DNA of 64,000 bases, taken from NCBI GenBank assembly GCA_024114885.1, contig CP099422.1, positions 310,001-374,000 of the forward strand, given 5' to 3'. The notes under the pieces were generated by a model that saw only the letters and a program-made list of their open reading frames with translations, ran no database searches and was not told where the DNA came from. The stretch comes from Septoria linicola (lineage: Eukaryota > Ascomycota > Dothideomycetes > Mycosphaerellales > Mycosphaerellaceae). The position numbers and the translations under genes are program-made. Shown here in pieces: positions 33,401 through 45,070 of this stretch (position 1 is the stretch's first letter; each line of letters opens with the position of its first letter).

Positions 33401-34476
33401 TCCAGCACGATGACATCTCCCACCTTGAGCTGTGCCGAAGATTTGATGACTTCCACCAATTCCAATGAGGCCGCTTCCACATCCTGTGTACTGTTCTCCT
33501 CATCGTCTGCCTCTTGTAATCGCTCGTCCGCTGTAGATGTTCTCCTTCGTTTGCCTTTCTTCTTCTTCTTCTTCTTCTCGGATATGCTCCGGATCTTCCT
33601 CTTTTTGCTTCCAACACTTCCTCCCGCCATGGCGGGCGTGTCGAATCGCAACACCTTGTAGGGCTCACTGTTGGCTTCTCTGTCTCGCTTTCTTCTGTTC
33701 AGATCGTCAAAGGCTTCCTTCCCTAATGTGATCATGAGCACGAATGCTAGGGGCGCAATGTATGTGGACAGATAGCCAATGCGTAATGCGGGTAGCATCT
33801 GTGACAAGGCAACCAGTAGAAAGTACATATTGAAGAAGAACTTGAACTCGTTAAATAGCGTCCTCGGTAGGAAGGACCATGGTGTGTATTTGGCGTTGGA
33901 GATGGCATTTGCTGGGAAGCGAGCAGGCTGCTTTGCACCAACAGTGACGTGTCGTGCAGCAGCCGGGTCATGATCATCTTCGGGCTCCTCTTCTGCATTT
34001 GAAGGCAGTTGGATGGATGTCGACCGATGCATGAACGGGAGATATCGCCAGACACCTTTGCTCCGATTGCGATGGTCCCCAAATCCATCCAGACCGGCCT
34101 GTGAGAACTTGCGCAGCTCTCCATTCTGGTGGGAAAGTAGTGGCGCATCATCGTCGGCAGACAGTCCAGAACTGCCAGCACTCAGGTGCTTCGTGCTCGC
34201 CTCATCTTCGCCGACCAGAGCTTCTAAATCCTCTGCATCTTCGTTCCGCGGCCTCCTTCTCCCTCCGAAGCGCAGATTCCTCAGAGGTATTCGCGCGCCA
34301 AAGTCGTAGCTCATGCGACCTGAGCTCGGCTGTCGCGAACCCGGCTTCGGTCGTTCTGTACTGGCAGGCTGTGGATCGAGTTCATGCAGATCGAGGTCCA
34401 GATCTGAGTCGCGATCGTCGTCATCGTATGCGCCATCTTGGTTGTGAGGCTTGTGGTATCCATTCGGCGTGGTCAT
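30437..34476 (-). CDS. NEO1: P4-type phospholipid flippase Neo1, with a frame disruption near the 3' end
   Basis: P4-ATPases move phospholipids from the lumenal or outer to the cytosolic leaflet; Neo1 acts at Golgi and endosome. The start is at 34476 and the main frame runs to 30649. Motifs: P4 actuator DQLDGETDWKLR (about 437), phosphorylation site LLSDKTGTLT (about 657), SSPDEIAIVEW, MLTGDKVETARC and GDGGNDVSMIQAADVG (about 1062). A long acidic, disordered N-terminus precedes FNEFKFFFNMYFLLVA (first helix). A lysine tract (KKKKKKKGKRRR) sits ahead of the actuator core. After SDPNYTP the frame loses homology. The last helices (GFKKMVALSYSVLIINE to VRGV) continue in another frame ending at 30437. 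One extra C in the C5 run at 30754-30758 would restore a protein of about 1,346 aa. Either a sequencing error or a real truncation explains this; an intron does not fit. Confidence 0.9.
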
Positions 34477-35113
34477 GCCTCATTGCATGGGCAGGGGATT
34501 ATTCAATTATTCCAGGTTTGTGTCGAGGGGTCTCTTTGTCGCTGATCTGAACCAGTACACGCTTTGTTGACGGCCGTTGTCTTCGTGAACACGCAGCTGC
34601 AGTGGAAGTGGTATAGGAGAGTATGGCAGCCTATTCTATACCGTAATCATACGTATTGGGGAGAAGGCTAGTTAAGCACATGCTATTTCCAGGAGCTCGG
34701 GCCGGGCGATCATGGTGCTCTCTGGTGGCTCTCCACTCCACGCGCGTGGATGGTCAGGTCACGGTAACTTAACTAGTTAGTGGCTCTACACGTCTCCTTT
34801 ATTGCAGATTGCGCCACTCGTCTGCGATCATTTTCTCCCTCCCTGATTACCTGCCCGGACCATCTGCCATGTACTATTACCGATAATAATTGAGTGCGCA
34901 TTTGTTTGTATAGATAGGTAAGTGGCCGAGTGTTGGAGTGTCCGGATGCAGAAGGATTGGAGGAAACGCGAACGTGGCCTCGGCTTCCCGGCCGACCAGC
35001 TCTACACACTCAAGACCGACAGCTGACGGGATGCGCTGCAGTACCTTCTTTCTTCTCCTTTGCTTGCGCGCGTGCAACTAGAGGCTATTGCGGCCTACGC
35101 GCCCGTCGAGACC
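34477..35113. promoter_or_regulatory. Divergent promoter region, NEO1 / SEC16
   Basis: These 637 bp separate the starts of two early-secretory-pathway genes and hold no supported gene. The right-hand frame is open upstream of the SEC16 ATG from about 35,060 without a start codon. A palindrome-like CACGCGCGTGG occurs near 34,739. Confidence 0.5.
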
Positions 35114-35177
35114 ATGAGCGACGCAGAGAATGGCCACATCGACACTGCCGCCACGAGTACGAGCAGCGAGGCAGCTC

Positions 35178-35210
<33 letters not shown>

Positions 35211-38200
35211 GAGAGTCAGCATGGAATCCAGCACATCGACCCGACTCGGACACGATACATGCGCCGACCACTTCGACTGTAGAAGATGACAGCAGTGCGC
35301 CGGCAAGTGCCATCGAGGATATTCTAGGAGACGAGGAGGCGCCCATCGATCATCGTGAGGAGACTGCGGCGGAACAAGAGCAGGAGCCAGAGCAGCAGAT
35401 GCCCGATCCTTCACGGCAGCCTTTGTACATCAGCTCACCCGGCTTGAACACACCCGTTGCGCATGATGTGGAGCTCGACAATGACTTGTCAAGGAACACA
35501 GAGCAGAGCGAGGCGTATGAGCATCAGGGAGATCTGACACAGATGGAGGAAGCTGTGGACGAAGCGCCAACTGCACCTCTACTGGAAGACGAAGAAGCAC
35601 CGCCGACAGTGGATGAGAGGGAGGTGAATCGAGCGCCGACCATGGACGTGGTACAGGAAGACTCGATACTGGAAGATGCGGACGAGGTGCCAGCGTTTGG
35701 AACATCGCTACCAAAGCACAAGGCCATGCTCGGCCAGCTCGATCGGAGCTTCACCACAAACTTCACAGAGATCCCAGCAGTAGAGACGGAGCAAGAACAG
35801 GAAGAGTCGAGACCTGACAGCTCGGACTGGCCTTCTGCAGGAGATGATAAAACATTTGGCGAGCTCTTAGACACGGAGCAGCCCGACATTGAGCAGACTT
35901 CCTCCTCGCATGTTAGAGGCTTCTCGGTCGACCCGGTATCGAAACCGCAGAGTGATCCATGGGGAAATGCAGATGATGATGATGATGATACTTTTGGCGA
36001 GCTATTGGGCGACGCGCAGCCGCAGTCGTCCTCAGAAGTGCCTGTAGCACAAGCCGAGGACGTCTCGTCAGTTGCAGCACATGTGACGATTCCGGAAGAT
36101 ACAACAGAGGACGACCTGGCTGCTGCATTTGCGTCTGTCTTACTTGACGATGATTTGCTGGAAGATCCCAAAGACATGGACATGTCTGCAATTTTCGGGG
36201 ATGATGATCCAGGCTTCTTGGACGATGAACTGCTGACAGACACGGCGCCTGTATCAGGCCCCGCCCCGATCTTGCCTCCAGCAGAGACAGGACCGGGTTT
36301 GCAGAGAGCTCAGAGTGCATACACCCCAGCCGCTGTGCAACAAAGAGCACAGCAACCCAATCCATATGCCGCTTCTGGACCACAATTCGGACAGCATGGC
36401 AGGTCAGCCGGCACGCCTTCTACGGGACTTTACGATGTGTTCGGACATGGCGCGATTCAGCAACAGCAGCCACAGAGACCAGCCGCGCAGACAGCACAAA
36501 GCTTTGTGGACAAGGCAAAGGGAGGGTATCAGTCGCCTTATGATCTTCCTATGGAAGTGGTCAAGCCGAAACAACGTCCTCGACAGGCTCCTCTACAAAA
36601 TCAGCCTGCCCCTGTAGCGCCTCCTCGGACTAGCAGCATGTCTTCGCAACAGGGACGGCCGACGATCCAGCAACCGCCTGCCATGCCTCCAGCTGGTTTC
36701 ACTCCACCACTCAGTGCAGGTATTGTGCCAGCGCCTCCCCCTTCGACGAATGGCGTAGTGCCACAGAAGGGCCCGGCGCGTCAGAGCAGTGGATTCTTCG
36801 AAGACTTGCCAGTAGTGCCAAAAGCCCGTGCCCGCCCATCAGGAGCCTATACGCCTCAGCCACAAGTGTCAGCGACACCACCAGGGAACCAGATGCCGCC
36901 GCGTGGGCCCTCGCAACCTATGCAACAGCCACAAAGACCGCAAGCTCCCCCGACACCTGCGCAGCAATCCATGTACGGCGGGTTCACGCAACCCGAGAGG
37001 TTACCACTGCTACCAGACCAGCCTACGGCTCCAACGCCGATACAGACACCCGCGGCGCCGCCAACGAATCAGCTATACTCACCCAACACTTTGCCTGCTC
37101 CATCCCAGCCGCAAAATCGATTCTCGCCAGCGCCACCGTCTCAAGCACCTCCGGCCGCAGGTGCGCGCTACTCACCAGCTCCACCAGCACAAGCAGCGCC
37201 AAAAAGATATCCCTCAACTTCGGCAGCCGCACCCGCCATCCAGAACGCGCACGCTTTTGCTCCTCGAACGAGCAGTCCATTGGCGTTCCACGGCAGGCCG
37301 CAACAGGGTGATGCGGCTGATCAGTCTCGAGGGCCACCATCGCTGCCGTCTTCACCTCCAAAGTCGAACGGTAGATCTTCTCCGGCTATCATGTCGCCAC
37401 AAAGGTCTGGTAACCAGGCCTATTCGCCCAGCGGCTCACGGGCTCCTTCGTTGAGCAACCTGGCCTCTCCTCCGCAGCGGCCACTGACACAATCGCCGCC
37501 CGCTCAAATGAAGGTGTCAAAGTATGCTGCGCAGGTGCCAACAGAGATGCCGGCTTCGACTGGTGCGCCTTCAGCTGCTCCTTCTTCGAAGAAAGCATTC
37601 CTTGCACACCGCAGGCAGTTCTCGCGAGACCTCAACTTTGTCGCACCTCAAGACGAGCACGCTCAAGACCCTCTGCAAAGGTGGAAAGGTTATCCAATAT
37701 TCCGATGGGGCGATTCTGGCGCGGTGATTAGCAGTCTTCCCAAGCAAACGCCTTTTTACGCTGCCGGTCATGGCGGACCTAGTATCAAGTGCACGCCCGG
37801 CTCCATCACTGTCCAGCAGGCCACAACGTTCATGCCACTCGACGAGCTTAGCGCCAAGTTCCCCGGACCCTTGCCGTCGAAATCCAAGAAGAAAAGGGAC
37901 ATTCTAGCATGGATGACGAGCAAGATTGAGACTCTTCATCAAAACGCTGAAGCTGTGAGGATGAATTTCGATATCGAGCCGGATCTCAAGAAACGCATCG
38001 ACGAGAAGTCCACGCTATGGCGCATCATGAAGATCTTTGTCGAGCACGACGGCAAGCTCGAAGGTGACAAGAAGATTGAAGAAGAAGTACGAGCAGTACT
38101 TTTGCCCAATCTTGCACAAATGGGACAAGCTATGGAACTGCAAAGTCCCGTTCACACGCCCGGTGCCGGACTCCAAGCAGATGCGGTAGACAGGACAGTC

Positions 38201-40633
38201 ATTCTGCAACTGCGGCAGGCACTCCTCGAAGGTGATCGCGAACGCGCTGTGTGGCTCGCCGAGGAGAAGAAGCTTTGGGGCCATGCGATGCTTATTGCCT
38301 CGACAATGGGTCCAGCTCTATGGCAGCAGATCGTACAATCATTCGTGCGTTCCCAAGTGAAGACGGTCGGTAGCGATGCTCGAAGTCTGGCAGCGCTGTA
38401 TCAAGTCTTCGCCAACAACGCAGAGGAGTGTGTCGATGAGCTAGTACCTCCATCCGCACGCGCTGGCTTCCAGATGATGTCAAAGAACGAGGGAGCCGTC
38501 TCGAAGAATCCGCTTGAAGGTCTTGATCAGTGGCAAGAGACACTTGGACTTGTCGCCAGTAATCGGACCCCGGCTGACGGCAATTCACTTCTCGCACTTG
38601 GCAAGCTGCTGAGCAGCTATGGTCGTGCAGAGGCCGCGCACACGTGCTTCCTGTTCGCGCGAGTCCTGGCCAAGCATACTGGAGCCGACGATCCGGAAGC
38701 CACATTTGTCCTATTAGGTGCAAACCATCAAAGGCAAGATGAAAGTTTTGGTAACGATCTGGACTCGATCCTGTTGACAGAAATCTACGAGTGGGCGACA
38801 TCCTTCTCGCAGCAAAGATCGGAGTACATCCCGCACTTGCAGGCATTCAAGTTCAAGCATGCGCAGGAACTGGCTGCTGCTGGTCTTCGGAACCAAGCTC
38901 AAGCATATTGTGATCACATTACAAAGGCATATCAGTCCACGACCAAGCCGTCGCAGTACTATCACCCAACCTTCACACAGGCTGTCGCGGACTTGGGCGC
39001 GTTCTTGTCACAAACTCCTCAGACCGGCCCACAAGGACTACTGTCAAAAGTGTCATCGGCCAAGGTGTCCTCTAGCGCATCGAGCTGGTTCACTAAATTC
39101 GTGTCTGGCGACGATGACCAGGCTTCAAATGCATCGGGTGCAGGGAGCGGTGCAGCAGGACCTTTCGGTCGTGTCAATGGCGACTCTCCTGATATCAACC
39201 GTGTCGGTTCCACAACGGACATGCATCAGATGTACAACCCCATGATGGGCGGCATGCCATCGTATGGTCAGCCCGGTGTTTCTGCTCTCACGCAGCAGTT
39301 CCAGCCTTCATCTGCTCCAATGCAGCAGTTTCAGCCCTCTTCTGCACCCGGCAACAGCAGGTACGCTCCAGGAGCTGCAGGTGGCAACAAGTATGCGCCA
39401 ATGTCTGCTGGTAGCTTGAGCTCCAATGAGCAGAGACCCGGCACTTCCTCATCACGATCGTACGCTTCTTCTCCGCAGCCCTTGGCTGTCCCACGACCAG
39501 AGCTTAACAAGGCTGCGTCTGACTACAGCATGTCTTACGGTAATGACTCAAGACGAGGATCCGCACAATTCTCTAGCGGCAGTTACGAGCCAAGGCCATT
39601 GTTGGCTGAGCAGCCAACATCGCATTCCTACTCTCCGCTGATACAACACGAGGAAGTCCCATCATATCCAGCTCAAGCTAGCTTTGATGATCTGCCGAAC
39701 AGTGCGCCTCAGCAAGACGATAACGTGGCAGATGCAGAGGGTGGCACTTATGAGCCTCCTGCTACTAGTGGCTACGACCCTGGCAACAGCTATGGCTACG
39801 AGCCGCCAGCATATGTACCCTACGAGCCAGAGCCAGAGGCTGAGGAAGCTGAAGACAAACCAAAGCCAAGGCGTGGCATGATGGACGACGACGACGATGA
39901 CATAATGGCACGCGCTTCTGCCATTAAGCAGTCCTCGCCTGCGCCGTCTTCTAGCATGTCCAAGTCTGACGCAGACCGGATCGCAGAAGAGAATTTCAAA
40001 AAGGCCGCAGAAGCTGACGCCGCGCGCGATGCCCAGAAGAAGGGTGGAGAGAAGAAGGGCTGGGGCATTGGACTCGGAGGATGGTTTGGAGGCAAAAAGG
40101 GCGAGCAAGGCATGCCACAGCAACAACAAAACGGTCCGATCAAGGCCAAGCTCGGAGAAGAGAACTCCTTCTACTTCGACAAGGATCTGGGCAAATGGGT
40201 CAACAAGAAAGACCCCAAGGCCTCAGACACTGCTGCAGCTGCCACACCTCCGCCACCCAAGGGGCCCCCAAGCAGGAACATCAGCGGGGCCATGGGACCA
40301 CCTTCCGGCCCTCCCAGCCGAGTCAGCTCTGGCTCTGGCATGCCGCCTCCAGGCGCACGACCACCACCCTCAATCCCTGGCTCTGGACCTCCCTCGCGCG
40401 TCGGCACTCCTGCTGCCGGGTCAGAAAGTGGTAGTTTGCCATCGGCCCTTACCAATCCTGCTGTCGCGGCACTGAGCAATGGCACCGCGCCCCCTAGCCG
40501 ACCAGGCACCAGTCTATCGAATGCTAGCAGTATTGATGATCTGCTCGGCGGACCGCCTGGACCGAGAAAGGGCGGTACTGCGAAGAAAGCGAAGAAGGGT
40601 GGGAGGTATGTTGATGTCATGGCTGCGAAGTAG
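35114..40633 (+). CDS. SEC16: COPII coat assembly scaffold Sec16
   Basis: A single exon of 1,839 aa from the ATG at 35114 (GAGACCATGAGC), although the frame is open slightly further upstream. Sec16 organises ER exit sites, binding Sec23/24 and Sec13 during COPII vesicle formation. The first about 830 residues are disordered and acidic, then Pro/Gln-rich. They contain an Ala run coded by AGC/GCA repeats near 35,180 and repeated DDxFGELL-like motifs (DKTFGELLD, DDTFGELLG). The central conserved domain starts at about 855 (WKGYPIFRWGDSGAVISSLP). The helical ACE1 region follows at about 1,030-1,300 (AVWLAEEKKLWGHAMLIAS, LLALGKLLSSYGRAEAAH). The C-terminal part is again disordered, with KKGWGIGLGGWFGGKKGE and AKLGEENSFYFDKDLGKWVN, the conserved C-terminal motif, ending KKAKKGGRYVDVMAAK. 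Length and order are typical of filamentous-fungal Sec16. Confidence 0.95.
35179..35207 (+). repeat. AGC trinucleotide microsatellite coding for poly-Ala in SEC16
   Basis: About nine consecutive CAG/AGC units run through the sequence just after CTCCACC, read in the frame that gives an alanine run near residue 25-33 of Sec16. Such repeats vary in length between strains. The copy number given here is a by-eye count. Confidence 0.75.
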
Positions 40634-42658
40634 ATGTGCAGATAAGAGGAGCTCGGAGTGTACGTATGGAAGCATTGCATGGCAATTGGCGTTTGGGATA
40701 GTGTTGCTCACGAGCGATTTGTGAGGTCTGGGATACACATACATAGCATCGACGGATGCATAGCTGGCGGGTGTAGGATGATGCTAAGAAGAACGGATTG
40801 CATGTTCGCATGGACAATGTGCACGGCATCCTCACGATGAATGCACGCTGAGTGGATTCTTCCTGGAATTTTGTAGTATAGACGATATTTCACCCACTCT
40901 AGTAATGCGTATGCACTCATGCTAGGCAAGCGGTGACGATGGAGCTCACCGAATCATGGACCTCACAGAAGAAGCGATTTCACGTGTGCGCTCTGGCAGA
41001 GATGTGCTGCTGCCTGCTTCGCACGGAGATAACTTGGACTGAGAGCATTGGCAGTGTCTCGGCTTCTGCAACTTGATCATGTAAGAAGGCGTCCAAGCTG
41101 CACAACCTGACACACAACCCAAGAGGACAGCTCATAAAGTATGGCAAACCCGAAGGAGTGATACCTGTCAGCAAAACGACCAGGAAAGCTTCCTGATTGA
41201 GAGGTCTGGAACAGAGTCGGTGACAACGTATCCCTGACATCAGTGCAAGATATAGTTTGTCATTGAGATTCGGATGTTCGCGGTCCATGTTGGGTCTACG
41301 AGAAAACGAAGCAGAAGTAAAATACTGTAGCAACATCACGATGTCACCTCAAAAGATCAGAGTGATTGTGCACTTGCCTACTCGGGATGGCTTATAGGCC
41401 GTTAGTGACGGAAGATCTACTGCCTCATTTCTTCAAGTGACGTCCACTCGCATTCGGCGACGATCCCTGTCGCGTGAGCACAGCTTCGTGGGTTTGTGCT
41501 TGTGACCTTTCTTTCCTCTCCTCCATCGGCTCTCCACCTCCATAATTCTGCCAACCTACCACAGCATCGCACGTAGGCCATGCATTTTCGTCCTCGTGCA
41601 CAGTGGCAGCAAACCAATCGTGGGGTTGGATGGGGTTAAGCCATGGCGAGGTCTGGCTGATGCTTGCCGACAGGTGGCTGCATACCACTTCCCGAGTCCC
41701 TTGACAGCCAGCACGGCCATGTGCCTTGAATGACGACAGTGGAGTCTTTCAGAAAGAACGGTCTGACCTGCAACAAATGGTTGTTCGGAGGATTATGCTC
41801 GATGGAGTCTGCTTGTCCACTCATTTGGAAATGGTGATGCCAACACACTGTAACAAGGATCCAATCAGGCTTCAAGCACGACAAGAAGCGCCATGAGGAT
41901 CATCATCATCGTGCGGAAACAAGCCAAGGCTTAGCCTGACTTCACTCCTTCGTCAAAAGCCTACTTCTGCGCGACTCCTGCATTCGTGCCGCCTGATGAT
42001 TGTGGAGAACGGCACAGTCGCGCGTTTGAAAGCGCAAAATGTCGGATGCTCATTCGGCTAGTGCTGCGTATTGAACTGCTGACTGCCGATCGTTCTCCCT
42101 ACTAACGGCCTTCAGCCACGTCCTTCCACAACGTCGGTCTAAGAACAGCACACACGCGCATCTCTTCGAGAGTAAGACGGGCCAAGCACGACTTTTACGA
42201 GTGTATAAGGCGGAGATCTCGGAACTTCTCCAACATGATCCGCGTTGGACACCCCGGCCGGTGAACTCAGCTGGTATTCTATGGGTACCCTTGTGACAAC
42301 ACAGACGTCAGTGCACGCGAACAACGTTTTGCTCATGTGTTCGACACGACCCAACCGGAACGATGTTGCCGGAACGTCTTGGTCGTGCTGCGGTGAGCAT
42401 TTTTGTATAAAGATTTGGTCGACTCCCTAACATCCAGACGATCTTACACAAACTCAAGGTTCTGGCGGCAGTATAGCTTGGCAACGAACATTAAGTTCAA
42501 GGTCCTACCCTCGGAAAATCCCTATAAGAATTACTTCCATCAGACTTTGCTACGAAATTCGCAATTTCGCCGCGTCTGGACTCAACCTCACTCTACATTT
42601 TTGAGGAGCTCTTTCCGATACCTGACAACAACAGTACAGGACAACAGTACTTCTAAGC
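40634..42658. other. 2-kb intergenic region, no supported gene
   Basis: Minus-strand open frames at 40980-41339 and across 41417-41884 are the longest. The second pair reads sensibly in pieces (SGQADSIEHNPPNNHLLQ, then HDWFAATVHEDENAWPTCD), but in different frames and without splice sites that join them. It may be a decayed or non-coding transcript region. The right end, with a short stretch before 42,659, must contain the GH43 promoter. Confidence 0.45.
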
Positions 42659-43717
42659 ATGTATTTCTCCGCATCGACGGCGGTCCTAGTTGGACTTTCT
42701 GCACTCAGTAATGTCGCATTTGCTTCTCCACTAGCAAAGCGTGCGGATCTTAGGCCTGTCATCTCATCAGATGTATGTTGTTGAAGCTGATTCGAACTGC
42801 TGGAGTTGTTGCTAACGTAACAACAGTTCCCAGACCCTTCGATAATAAAAGTCGGCGACACGTGGTATGCCTTCGCATCACAATCAGAGTTCGACTTCAG
42901 AGAAACCAAAGTACAAGTAGCGACCTCTCCCGACTTCAATACCTGGACCCGATTAGATCGAGATGTCTTGGACCGGATAGCGCCGTGGGCAGCGACAGGA
43001 CCTTACCCGAAAGTGTGGGCACCATCGGTCAGCAGGCGCGACGATGGAAAGTTCTTGATGTACTACAGCGCTTTGGTAGCCAGCGATACTGCCTTCCACT
43101 GCTTAGGCACAGCAGTTGCCGACGACATCATGGGACCGTACAACTCCAACTCGGACGAACCTTTCGCCTGCCCACTCGACCAAGGCGGCGCTTTGGACGC
43201 TTCATATTTCCGCGATGGCGATCGCCACTTCTCTGTCTACAAAATCGATGCCAACGCCAGAGGAAATGGTGGCGTGTGCAACAACGGCGTCGAACCCATT
43301 GTGAAAACTCCCATCGTCATCCAGGAAGTCCAAGCCGACGGCACAACCAAAATCGGCGGACCCATCCAAATCCTCGACAACTCACCCGTCGACGGTCCTC
43401 TCGTCGAAGCACCCTACATGATCCGCAACGCCGATGGCATCTACGTCCTCTTTTTCTCCTCAAACTGCTACACGACAGAACAATACGACGTTTCGTATGC
43501 GACAAGCTCAAGTCCGACTGGACCTTTTGAGAAGTCTTCTCGACCTCTTTTTGTTACGGGGACGCAAGGGTTGATTGGGCCCGGAGGTGGGAGTATTGCT
43601 GATGATGGGACGAGCTGGGCGATGCATGGGTATGAGTCGAGGGATATTGTGGGGCAGAGGAGGAGTATGTATGTGACGAGGTTGCGGCTTGAGGGGACGA
43701 ATGTTGTGGCTACGTAA
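42659..43717 (+). CDS. Secreted glycoside hydrolase family 43 protein
   Basis: Two exons encode 334 aa, with an intron at 42773-42826 (GTATGT...ACAG, branch CTAAC). The ATG at 42659 starts a clear signal peptide (MYFSASTAVLVGLSALSNVAFA, cleavage near ASPLAKR, which also offers a Kex2-like KR site). GH43 five-bladed propeller residues are in place: catalytic base Asp41 in FPDPSII, pKa-tuning Asp about 162 in GALDASYF, and general acid Glu about 232 in PLVEAPYM. Other conserved pieces are YPKVWAPSVSRRDDGKFLMYYSA and SPTGPFEKSSRPLF. GH43 enzymes cut arabinan or xylan side chains (arabinanase, arabinofuranosidase or beta-xylosidase). Which one cannot be told from motifs. It acts outside the cell on plant cell wall. 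All catalytic residues are present. Confidence 0.9.
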
Positions 43718-43851
43718 TGAGCATAAGAAGGAAATCAAATTTGGAATCAGTATCACAGGGGGCTGGTGCACAGTCATCACTGATCATCTACCCATCTGGA
43801 GTCCACTCTCTTGCGGAAGTTGCAAAGCTCTTCAGTGTCTGACCGCTTTCA

Positions 43852-44762
43852 TCACAGCTCGATGGGACGAAGCTGCCTAACTTCGCCTCCACCGAATGCT
43901 CGTCCACGCTGCACTGGCAAGGTCATCCCGTTGGCGCACTCCAGGTCCTGTTCTTCATCTGGCTTTTGCACACCTGGTCCTGCACTCGGGACCCAGATGA
44001 GTGTTCTGGTGTAGGAGGTAGACAACTCGCAGAACATCGTGTGGAGTGCTTCGAAAACGTTTGGCTGCTTCACGCCTTTTGCCAGAATGGTTTCTCCTCC
44101 GCAGCTGTCACATCGATGACAACTTCTCTGTACGAGCTCCAGGTGCATTTCTGCCAGTGCGTGCAGGCACTCATACACGAGAGGTTTGTTGGGGTAGAGG
44201 AAACTGATGGTAATCGAGCATTGGTCGTAGGACAAGCTTGTGTGCGTGCTTTCTTGCTCTGCAAAATGAATCAACGACCCTGATGTGCTGCCGTCATAGC
44301 TGTACAATCCCATGATGAAGTGCAAGAGTTCGTCCATATCGGTCGTGGATGCGATCATCGCTTTGACCTGTACATCGACTTGCAATGCCAGGGCTGGAAG
44401 CCGATAGTGTGTCGCTGCACTCCGCATTTGCGAGAGGAAATGGAACTCCCGCATCTCACAGCTGTAAGTATCAGTATACAAGAATCTGAGCAGTTGTTCG
44501 ATGCAACGCGGCGTTTCCCATTGCAGCCTGATAACTTCATGCTTCGTGCCCCTTGCATTCATGTCAACAGAACTGCGCGGAATCTAGGTATTGGAGGACT
44601 TACATCAACCTGATCGCTCACGCTGCAGATATCCGCAAAGTAGGTTGACTTGGTGCACAAGATCACTTTGTGGCAGTAGAACTGCTCCTCTTCAACCTTT
44701 ATCGTGACATCTGAATACTCCGGTGGATTGAACATGTTCTTCGGGATAGTGGTGCATGACAT
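43852..44762 (-). CDS. BTB/POZ-domain protein, 282 aa
   Basis: Two exons with an intron at 44542-44603 (GTAAGT...GAAG). The start chosen is the ATG at 44762 (MSCTTIPKNMFNPPEYSD). The BTB fold is at residues about 15-95: YSDVTIKVEEEQFYCHKVILCTKSTYFADI, then after splicing HEVIRLQWETPRCIEQLLRFLYTDTY. The post-BTB helices include FHFLSQMRSAATHYRLPALALQV and CLHALAEMHLELVQ. A short cysteine cluster, CHRCDSCGGET, follows and could bind a metal. The C-terminal tail has no known domain. BTB proteins dimerise or serve as Cullin-3 adaptors. In fungi many such small BTB genes have unknown targets. A second BTB gene lies directly upstream on the same strand. Confidence 0.85.
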
Positions 44763-45070
44763 TTCCGCAGACAATTTTGCATCGATGGGACTTATGTTTG
44801 AAGTTCACGTCTAACTGCAACTCGTTCGCAGGAAGTTGGTGAAGCATTAGTATGCAATCTCGAGCGCTTGACGAAACTGAACATGGCTGTGCCTCATGCA
44901 GACTCCACACATCTCATACCCCTGTCACCGAAGCGATTCGTGACTATACCACGGTCTCTGGACATGCGACGTCTACAGTAGATAGCAGACAGGAAAGGAA
45001 TGATCCTTGTACCAAACCAAATCTATTCCTGTTCACAACGTGCATTCGATCTCCGACTCCCATCGGCAGT

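Noticed and set aside
35524..36243. 239-aa Ser-rich minus-strand frame
   Set aside because: Antisense shadow of the acidic, Asp/Glu/Ser-rich N-terminus of SEC16.
40980..41339. 119-aa minus-strand frame with MDREHPNLNDKLYLALM
   Set aside because: Reads partly like protein, but no domain, splice support or neighbouring exon was found; left within the intergenic entry.
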